This document shows, piece after piece, positions 29,041 to 33,509 of a DNA stretch of 33,509 nucleotides. The position numbers and the translations under genes are program-made. The DNA comes from a virus. The first letter of the stretch is position 1, and each line of letters begins with the position of its first letter. The notes beneath the pieces were generated by a model that was not told where the DNA came from, did not search any database, and saw only the letters and a program-made list of their open reading frames with translations. The DNA lies in the IMG/VR virus record IMGVR_UViG_3300013132_000004, positions 1 through 33,509 of that record; one strand, 5' to 3'.

Positions 29041-30237
29041 TTATTTAAGTATTAAACCATAATTGTTTACATGAGGTTGTTTGACTATACCATCTTTGAG
29101 TTTCAATTTCTGTGTGAAATGTTTTGTATATTGAATAATGTGATGTGGTCTGCCGTCCTTATGTCTCTTATTCGTCAAAGTTACAATATCTCCCCAATTA
29201 CTTTTTAATTCATCGAACTTTTTTTTATATCCATCATGGGAATGTCCTTCATATATCTTTTCCATACCACCTTTCATACTACCCGATGTTTGTTTACCTG
29301 ATAATAGTGAATTGAAATTGACAGTACAAATATCTCCTGTCGACAAAACTCTGAGAGTTAAATCCGTATCATCATTACTCCGACCCCTCCATCTCTCTTT
29401 TAATCTTTGGTCCAATAATTCTGAGTTTATCAATATACAAGAATATGCTCTTGTATTCACTATGAATTGTTGTCTACCTGTGTCGATGGCTGGTACAAAC
29501 GATTTATATTGACACGATGTAAGTCCTATATTTTCATATCTATCACTGAAATCTTCCATGATTCTAAAGAATACCCCATCTCTAATTTTCTTTTGTAGGT
29601 TATTATTCCACATGTAGAACCATGAAATATTATCGTCGAGTTGCCAGTGTTTTTTATGACCTTGACTTACCGAGTGGTCCCAAATGAAGTTTCTTACAGG
29701 GACTGCTCCTTGACCTTTCTCTGAATAATTCTCAGGTAAAACCAATATTTTATTTTTATCAATTTTGGGGTTAGAACAATATTTTTCATACTCTTTAGGT
29801 TCAACACAGATTTTGAAATCAATACCCATATCCTCTAATGTATCTATTGTATATGTTTTTTCCCATCTACCTTTGGTAAGAATATATATAGGGTATTTCG
29901 GTTTTATTTTGTTTTGATAATGATATTCCATATTTTCCATTGGATGTCTGTCCAACTTATAATGGATGTAGGTTTTATTTTTTAGATTCACATCAAACAA
30001 TTCAGAAAATCTTTTTTTCATTTCTTGATTGTTCAAGTTCAATTCTAAAACGACTCTATTCTTCAAATGGTCTGACCACTTAAACTCAGGTAGATTGAAA
30101 TAATCTTCATTATCTAAATTAACGTACTTGAAATATTTTTTATTATCTAAGATTTTATATTTAATAGGTTCCCCGTCCACTGAAAATTGTGATAGTAATT
30201 CAATTACTTCTTGTGGTTTGTTGGTGTGTATTTTCAT
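29041..30237 (-). CDS. TAGT-type glycosyltransferase
   Basis: A 398-residue enzyme. From residue 115 it matches the GT-A-like 'TET-associated glycosyltransferase' pattern: YPIYILTKGRWEKTYTIDTL (115-134), ICVEPKEYEKY, KILVLPENYSEKGQGAVPVR, NFIWDHSV, HWQLDDNISWF (197-207, DDN at 201-203 for metal and sugar nucleotide) and RWRGRSNDDTDLTLRVL (282-298). The first 114 residues are an extension without recognised homology. In other phages this family adds sugars to hydroxymethylated pyrimidines in DNA. No TET/JBP dioxygenase or nucleotide hydroxymethyltransferase was recognised here, so the substrate may be host-modified DNA or a protein such as the Thr-rich fibres; that is inference. It lies between the two terminase genes. 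Confidence 0.75.
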   Translation of the reverse strand: MKIHTNKPQEVIELLSQFSVDGEPIKYKILDNKKYFKYVNLDNEDYFNLPEFKWSDHLKNRVVLELNLNNQEMKKRFSELFDVNLKNKTYIHYKLDRHPMENMEYHYQNKIKPKYPIYILTKGRWEKTYTIDTLEDMGIDFKICVEPKEYEKYCSNPKIDKNKILVLPENYSEKGQGAVPVRNFIWDHSVSQGHKKHWQLDDNISWFYMWNNNLQKKIRDGVFFRIMEDFSDRYENIGLTSCQYKSFVPAIDTGRQQFIVNTRAYSCILINSELLDQRLKERWRGRSNDDTDLTLRVLSTGDICTVNFNSLLSGKQTSGSMKGGMEKIYEGHSHDGYKKKFDELKSNWGDIVTLTNKRHKDGRPHHIIQYTKHFTQKLKLKDGIVKQPHVNNYGLILK

Positions 30238-30260
30238 TTTTTTTTCTAAATAATAAAAAA

Positions 30261-30704
30261 CTAATTCTGTGGAACCAATTTTTTTCCCTTTTTTTTATAT
30301 TGTTCGGATACAAATTGTTTGTTGTTTGTATAAACATTTTGTATTTCTGTGAATAATGTTTTAAGATAATCGGTGATAAAATCTCTATCACATGGTTCTT
30401 CCAAAAAACAAAATACTTCGAAGAATACAATACCTCTTCCTGTTGCTTTGAATTGATTTGGAATATGTTCCAAGAATATAAAGTTCTTTTTATAGTACCC
30501 ATCCTTACTCCTGAAATAAATTAGTTTCTTAAGTTCATGAGATAGTTTTCTTAAATCGTGTCTTGGATTATCTGATTCAGTTTGGAGTATACCTCCAAAA
30601 GATATATTGAAAGAGTTCTTAACCAAACCTCTTCTATCGAAGTTCAAAGTGAAATAAATGGATTCATGATTTGTGAATCTGTCAACTCCTTCTGTTTGTG
30701 CCAT
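30261..30704 (-). CDS. Hypothetical late protein, 147 aa
   Basis: A 147-residue protein of mixed alpha/beta character: HESIYFTLNFDRRGLVKNSF, FNISFGGILQ, LRKLSHELKKLIYF, GRGIVFFEVFCFLEEPCDRD and a basic end (EQYKKKGKKLVPQN). It contains two Cys (FCFLEEPCD). The start follows the stop of a 41-residue basic gene by three bases. It lies between small terminase and glycosyltransferase genes. No family recognised; a DNA-packaging accessory or virion protein are both possible. Confidence 0.5.
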   Translation of the reverse strand: MAQTEGVDRFTNHESIYFTLNFDRRGLVKNSFNISFGGILQTESDNPRHDLRKLSHELKKLIYFRSKDGYYKKNFIFLEHIPNQFKATGRGIVFFEVFCFLEEPCDRDFITDYLKTLFTEIQNVYTNNKQFVSEQYKKKGKKLVPQN

Positions 30705-30707
30705 ATT

Positions 30708-30833
30708 TTATCTTCCTTGTCCCCGATAAGGTTTTGGTCTTGGGGTGTGTTTATTGAATGATTTTTTCGGTGAACCTGTTTTTCTTTTACCGAATGTAAT
30801 CTTCCTTATTAAAAGACTAATCTTTGATTTCAT
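30708..30833 (-). CDS. Small very basic protein, 41 aa
   Basis: The frame from the ATG at 30831-30833 codes MKSKISLLIRKITFGKRKTG, then SPKKSFNKHTPRPKPYRGQG and R. It holds about 15 Lys/Arg and almost no acidic residue. It overlaps the end of the small terminase gene by 17 bases, and the next ATG lies three bases after its stop, so it fits the operon closely. Such peptides can bind DNA or RNA; in a packaging cluster it might be a DNA-binding accessory. It is too short to exclude chance, but the tight fit on both sides supports it. Confidence 0.45.
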   Translation of the reverse strand: MKSKISLLIRKITFGKRKTGSPKKSFNKHTPRPKPYRGQGR

Positions 30834-31254
30834 TGTCTATTTTTGTTTTGATAATTTCTATTTCAATTTTCTTGGTTGAATCAATCTTATCACCACCAGT
30901 TGTGATATCAACTTTCTTCTCCGTGTTCCATTCATCTTTGAACTTGTTTCTCATAACAAGTGCCCACAGGTTTGAATTGAGTTCTTTGGATTTACCATCT
31001 TTGAATCCTTTTCTCGGTATGGAAGCCCACCATGTGTGAGATAAATCCCTCATCTCATTGATGGTGTTCGTAAAATCAGGATATTCTTTATAGAACTCAT
31101 AGAATGTTTCTCTTGATATCCCCAAGTACGTGATTGCGTCGATGTCCAACATCCCTTCTGCTCCCATCTCCTTAAGTTTAGTTTCCCAATATTGTGGTAG
31201 GTCAGCTAAAGTTTTCTTTGGTCTTCCTACAGGTCTTTTATTAATTTCTTTCAT
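30817..31254 (-). CDS. terS: Terminase small subunit (putative)
   Basis: A 145-residue protein. It starts KEINKRPVGRPKKTLADLP (AT-hook-like basic GRP core), continues with MLDIDAITYLGISRETFYEF (36-55), a helix-turn-helix of the type found in small terminases that recognise the packaging site, and ends with WWASIPRKGFKDG, NLWALVMRNKFKDEW and an acidic/basic helical tail (KKIEIEIIKTKIDNEIKD). The layout and the position five genes before the large terminase fit. The start overlaps the 98-residue gene's stop region by 14 bases. A generic HTH regulator is the alternative. Confidence 0.65.
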   Translation of the reverse strand: MKEINKRPVGRPKKTLADLPQYWETKLKEMGAEGMLDIDAITYLGISRETFYEFYKEYPDFTNTINEMRDLSHTWWASIPRKGFKDGKSKELNSNLWALVMRNKFKDEWNTEKKVDITTGGDKIDSTKKIEIEIIKTKIDNEIKD

Positions 31255-31537
31255 AATCTTCTAATCTTTGTTTTAACATTTCTATTCTATTTTTCATTCT
31301 TTTCTGACAGGGGATATCACAGTAATGATTGATTATTTCCCCGAAGTGATTGTACGCGAACTGAGTGATGAACTCAGTATCTTCTTTTGTTTTGTTTGAG
31401 GATTTAATCCAATTCTCGATTCTAATTAACTCAGATAAGTCATAGGTAGGTTTTTCAATAATTTCTACATGGTCTACTTTCTGTACAATCTTTGTTGTTT
31501 GTTCAACTGGTTTCTGCTTACACCCACATCCGCCCAT
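31241..31537 (-). CDS. Hypothetical Cys-containing protein, 98 aa
   Basis: A 98-residue protein beginning MGGCGCKQKPVEQTTKIVQ and ending YCDIPCQKRMKNRIEMLKQR and LEDYERN. The N-terminal CGC and the C-x3-C pair (YCDIPCQ) could bind one metal. The middle is helical and charged. It starts about 36 bases after the sigma-like gene stop; an ATATTTATA motif lies at 31566-31574, 28 bases before the ATG. It overlaps the start of small terminase by 14 bases. No family is recognised. Confidence 0.5.
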   Translation of the reverse strand: MGGCGCKQKPVEQTTKIVQKVDHVEIIEKPTYDLSELIRIENWIKSSNKTKEDTEFITQFAYNHFGEIINHYCDIPCQKRMKNRIEMLKQRLEDYERN

Positions 31538-31565
31538 AAATAAAAAATAAGTTAGGTTTATATAT

Positions 31566-31574
31566 TATAAATAT
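31566..31574 (-). promoter_or_regulatory. ATATTTATA motif before the 98-residue gene
   Basis: The same 9-mer as the sites before the portal, MuF-like and chaperone-like genes, here in coding orientation and 28 bases before the ATG. A distance of this size is more easily read as a promoter element than as a translation signal. Confidence 0.3.
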
Positions 31575-32074
31575 CAATTTTGTGAGATTCGTTTTTTTCT
31601 CCTGTCAATTAATATCTTTCTGTATTTGTTTATATCTCTTGAGACAGAGTTTCTCGGAATGGTTGTCATCTCTTGGGTCTTTGTAATTGAACAACCGTTG
31701 GATATGAATATTTCAAATAGACGTGCGTAATACCAGTCTTTTGTTTTCTTATCTCGGTCGATGTTTTGTTGTACCCATATCATCTCGTCAAAGTCTTCAT
31801 AAGGTTCTTCAATAACCTCAACGTTTCGTAACTCCAAGTGGTTAAACTTTTTGTTGGAATAATAATATGGTGATGTTTTTGAATAATAATTGTTTCTAAC
31901 AATCTTGGTGAAAAAATAAAATCTCTCTCCATCTTCCATAGTCAGAGATTTATTATTCAAAAGGAGTTGTTCAATACAGATTTGGAATATATCATCAATA
32001 TCATTTTCCTTTGTTACATTATGAGTTATCTGTCTTAATCTGTTGTAATTATTTTTTATCCAATTGTGAACCAC
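31574..32074 (-). CDS. Sigma-factor-like transcription regulator
   Basis: A 166-residue protein with the layout of short ECF-like sigma factors. Residues 10-66 resemble region 2: NVTKENDIDDIFQICIEQLL (acidic DDI-Q motif) and then RFYFFTKIVRNNYYSKTSPYYY. Residues 112-155 resemble region 4: ARLFEIFISNGCSITKTQEM with the recognition helix IPRNSVSRDINKYRKIL. Proteins of this kind occur in many Bacteroidota phages and may direct host RNA polymerase to late promoters. This fits the genome, where the early block has standard host promoters and no such promoter was found before the late block. The start overlaps the winged-helix gene by 26 bases, which indicates coupling. Confidence 0.6.
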   Translation of the reverse strand: MVHNWIKNNYNRLRQITHNVTKENDIDDIFQICIEQLLLNNKSLTMEDGERFYFFTKIVRNNYYSKTSPYYYSNKKFNHLELRNVEVIEEPYEDFDEMIWVQQNIDRDKKTKDWYYARLFEIFISNGCSITKTQEMTTIPRNSVSRDINKYRKILIDRRKKRISQN

Positions 32075-32309
32075 GTTCTAGATAAATAATACGGTTATGA
32101 TATTGATTATCTTTTGTCCAATAATTAATTCTTCTTATCAAATATTTTTTCTTTGATAAGTTATCAATCTTGTCTCTTACTGAGAATACGGATTTGTTGA
32201 TTCGGAATGCAATCTGATTATTCGTAAGTGTTGAATAATCCACTTCTGATTTGTTAATGTCTTCTTTGATGACATCTAAGATTTGTTGTTCAACTGGATT
32301 TGTTAACAT
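32049..32309 (-). CDS. Winged helix-turn-helix regulator (putative)
   Basis: An 86-residue protein. The pattern ILDVIKEDINKSEVDYSTLT, then NNQIAFRINKSVFSVRDKID, NLSKKKYLIRRINYWT and a two-strand wing (NQYHNRIIYLE) is that of a complete winged HTH. The recognition helix would be around residues 37-48. It precedes and overlaps the sigma-like gene, which suggests the two work in one regulatory unit, perhaps in control of the early-late switch. The exact family is not clear. Confidence 0.55.
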   Translation of the reverse strand: MLTNPVEQQILDVIKEDINKSEVDYSTLTNNQIAFRINKSVFSVRDKIDNLSKKKYLIRRINYWTKDNQYHNRIIYLERGSQLDKK

Positions 32310-32339
32310 TTTTGATTTGTTTTATATAAGTATAGGATA

Positions 32340-32624
32340 CTATAGGATATGTTCAAGTCTATCCCAAATCTTTTTTTCTACTTTGGTAAACAAATCACAT
32401 TTCTCATAGTCTTCTCTTTTTTCTAAATCAATTATCATATTCTTGAGTCCAACCATGACTTTGCTAATTTTCATTGGTGTCCCTTTTGTATCTGAAATTA
32501 GGAGGTTCGCTATGTTGTCCGCTATCTCTTCTCTTATATCCTCTGGTGCTCTAAAGTAATGACTTATTTCTTCTTCATACTTTATATCTAGTTCCATGAG
32601 AAGTTCGAATAACTTATTATTCAT
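32340..32624 (-). CDS. Hypothetical helical protein, first late gene
   Basis: A 94-residue, all-helical and charged protein: MNNKLFELLMELDIKYEEEI, FRAPEDIREEIADNIANLLI, then MVGLKNMIIDLEKREDYEK and VEKKIWDRLEHIL. It follows the long non-coding control region, so it is the first gene of the late block. No HTH or metal motif can be picked out. It may be a small regulator or anti-host protein; not recognised. Confidence 0.5.
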   Translation of the reverse strand: MNNKLFELLMELDIKYEEEISHYFRAPEDIREEIADNIANLLISDTKGTPMKISKVMVGLKNMIIDLEKREDYEKCDLFTKVEKKIWDRLEHIL

Positions 32625-32666
32625 TCTAGTAAATATAAACTTGATATATCTCGGACAGAGTGTTTA

Positions 32667-32690
32667 CCCCACCCCCTAGTCCCCCTCCCC
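32667..32690 (-). other. Strong G-quadruplex motif
   Basis: On the minus strand four G-tracts of 4, 5, 5 and 4 bases are separated by loops of 1, 4 and 1 bases. Short loops and long tracts make a very stable parallel quadruplex likely. In an AT-rich genome such a run is striking. It is on the sense strand of the late block, about 43 bases before its first ATG, so it could form in DNA or in the mRNA leader. Confidence 0.8.
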
Positions 32691-32754
32691 ATAAGAGAGT
32701 GAGCTAAGTTGTGGTATCTCGGGTCTGGTTGAATGGTTGTACCCACATTATCAC

Positions 32755-32772
32755 TTCAGTGCCAGAACTGAA
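32755..32772. repeat. Inverted repeat, possible operator
   Basis: TTCAGT (32755-32760) pairs with ACTGAA (32767-32772) across six bases. There is no T-run after it in either direction, so it is not a terminator. The 18-base spacing with 6-bp half-sites fits an operator for a dimeric regulator; it lies 52 bases before the zinc-finger gene. Confidence 0.4.
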
Positions 32773-32824
32773 AATATAAAATATACTATTTATAAAAAAT
32801 GTAAACTCTTTTATAATTATCTGT

Positions 32825-33235
32825 ATGGAACGAAAAATCTGTAAAGCGTGTGGAGTGGAAAAAGATATAAAATCCTTCAATAAAATTGGTAATGGTTTTC
32901 TACCAAGATGTAAAGTTTGTATATCTACGGGGAATAAGATATACAAAGGAAACTCAAAATCTCACCAGAAGAAAAGAAAGTGGGCTTCCTTCGATGATAA
33001 TCAAATAAGAATATCAAACCCCACAAAAGAAGATTATCGTCAAATGTACGAGTTCCTATCACTTTTGGGATATGATTTGAAATCTGATAAATCCATACAT
33101 AGACAGTTCTTGGAGAAACACAATCTCAAAATGAAAGTCAAATCGACATATAAAACCACACCACAATATCTTCCTGATGGTTCCTTAAATCCTCAATGGG
33201 TACATAAGAAAAAAAAATCCCAACCCGAAGATTGA
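32825..33235 (+). CDS. Cys4 zinc-finger protein, only plus-strand gene
   Basis: A 136-residue protein. The N-terminus forms a Cys4 treble-clef: ICKACG (C6, C9), then ...LPRCKVC (C29, C32), with Phe at 18 as in many HNH-like or Zn-ribbon units (SFNKIGNGF). Residues 33-65 are basic (KSHQKKRKW). Residues 65-105 are helical (TKEDYRQMYEFLSLLGYDL), and the end is basic (WVHKKKKSQPED). I see no HNH catalytic His, so it is better seen as a DNA- or RNA-binding protein. Similar short zinc-finger proteins are common in phages, often as regulators. It is convergent with the early block (29-base gap), and its start faces the control region. No SD is visible. Confidence 0.6.
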   Translation: MERKICKACGVEKDIKSFNKIGNGFLPRCKVCISTGNKIYKGNSKSHQKKRKWASFDDNQIRISNPTKEDYRQMYEFLSLLGYDLKSDKSIHRQFLEKHNLKMKVKSTYKTTPQYLPDGSLNPQWVHKKKKSQPED

Positions 33236-33264
33236 GATTTTGTATACGTGAAACAGAAAGTAAA

Positions 33265-33468
33265 TTATTCTAATACGAACTCGTATTCGTAGGAAATTAT
33301 TTCTAAATCATCACGGTCTTCTGATTCATTACAATCATCCTCTTGTTGTGAGATTTGTTCTTCAACATCACATTCTGTCTCATCCACATAGGGACCAACT
33401 TCAAACCATTCGTTTACATACTCATTGTCATTCCACTTGATGTTGAAAACTTTGAGAAACTTTTCCAT
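33265..33468 (-). CDS. Very acidic small protein (DNA-mimic-like candidate)
   Basis: A 67-residue protein starting MEKFLKVFNIKWNDNEYVNE and rich in Asp and Glu through the rest (ECDVEEQISQQEDDCNESED, DRDDLEIISYEYEFVLE). More than a third of its residues are acidic and few are basic. Two Cys are present. It is the last gene of the early block, after the NUMOD-like gene, reached through the circular junction. Very acidic small early phage proteins include DNA mimics that block restriction or other host DNA-binding proteins (Ocr, Arn-type); this is a possibility only, with no sequence match claimed. Confidence 0.5.
   Translation of the reverse strand: MEKFLKVFNIKWNDNEYVNEWFEVGPYVDETECDVEEQISQQEDDCNESEDRDDLEIISYEYEFVLE
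33272..33287. repeat. Palindrome at the 3' end of the acidic gene
   Basis: AATACGA and TCGTATT flank two bases, giving a perfect 7-bp inverted repeat. It lies within the last codons of the acidic gene, where the early block and the zinc-finger gene converge. The 2-base loop and lack of T-runs speak against a normal terminator; a protein-binding site is possible. Confidence 0.35.
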
Positions 33469-33476
33469 AAAGATTT

Positions 33477-33509
33477 ATGTTCAGATTGTGTCCTGTCCCC
33501 GATGTTATA
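33477..33509. repeat. Terminal direct repeat, right copy
   Basis: Identical to bases 1-33. One copy should be removed when the circle is closed. Confidence 0.9.

Larger units (their letters stand above)
32625..32824. promoter_or_regulatory. Non-coding control region between divergent genes
   Basis: This 200-base stretch lies between the late block (leftward) and the only rightward gene. No convincing frame is seen. It holds a G-quadruplex motif (32667-32690), an inverted repeat (32755-32772) and, before the rightward gene, TATTTATA at 32787-32794. No consensus host promoter TTTG-N19-21-TAnnTTTG was found for either direction. It is the best place for a late promoter, an operator and perhaps the origin or packaging site. 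Confidence 0.5.

Noticed and set aside
32704-32946. Minus-strand frame of 80 codons across the control region and the zinc-finger gene start
   Set aside because: It overlaps a convincing Cys4 gene on the other strand and has no neighbour coupling or recognisable features.
1-33509. Diversity-generating retroelement behind the variable fibres
   Set aside because: No reverse transcriptase gene and no template/variable repeat pair were seen; the only long dispersed repeat is the 37-bp gene start.

Overview
The window looks like one complete circular genome of a tailed phage, about 33.48 kb. Its first 33 bases recur as its last 33 bases, the usual sign of a circular assembly cut open at an arbitrary point. 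The proteins identify a siphovirus-like (long, non-contractile tail) phage: terminase, portal, XkdF-type prohead protease, HK97-type capsid protein, tail tube, tape measure and tail-tip proteins. The host is probably a member of the Bacteroidota. The DNA is AT-rich, most start codons are preceded by A/T-rich leaders without Shine-Dalgarno sequences, and two early promoters match the Bacteroidota consensus TTTG-N19-21-TAnnTTTG exactly. The structural proteins also resemble those of Bacteroidota phages. I recognised no integrase, DNA polymerase, endolysin or tRNA.

Layout. All genes but one are on the minus strand, so the map reads from high to low coordinates. (1) Positions 32625-32824 are a non-coding control region with a strong G-quadruplex motif. 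(2) From 32624 down to 2190 runs one long late block: three small or regulatory genes (including a sigma-like protein and a winged-helix protein), small terminase, an orphan TAGT-type glycosyltransferase, large terminase, a frameshifted tail-chaperone-like gene, tail-tip and fibre genes, tape measure, MuF-like protein, protease, scaffold, capsid, tail tube, YadA-like fibre, portal, connector, a small membrane protein, a Cys-repeat protein and a last fibre-like protein. (3) The block ends in a clear intrinsic terminator at 2069-2102. (4) Just beyond it a consensus promoter starts an early block (2006 down to 38, then across the circular junction to 33265) with small genes, an AAA+ ATPase, a NUMOD-like protein and a very acidic protein. 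(5) The only plus-strand gene (32825-33235) encodes a small Cys4 zinc-finger protein and runs convergently into the early block.

The most striking theme is the virion surface. Six virion-type proteins carry low-complexity Thr/Pro/Asn/Ser tracts (PTPT, TPTNTPTNT) that join a conserved N-terminal part to varied C-terminal modules, including ConA/LamG-like and Cys-rich domains. The tracts are DNA minisatellites, two fibre genes share identical DNA inside their tracts, and a 37-bp duplicated gene start lies next to the largest fibre gene. Together with the YadA-like fibre and a glycosyltransferase with no visible DNA-modification partners, this suggests a modular, perhaps O-glycosylated, receptor-binding apparatus shuffled by recombination. 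That interpretation is inference. The order of head and tail modules is also unusual: the portal lies downstream of the capsid and tail-tube genes, and the chaperone-like gene is about 11 kb from the tape measure.
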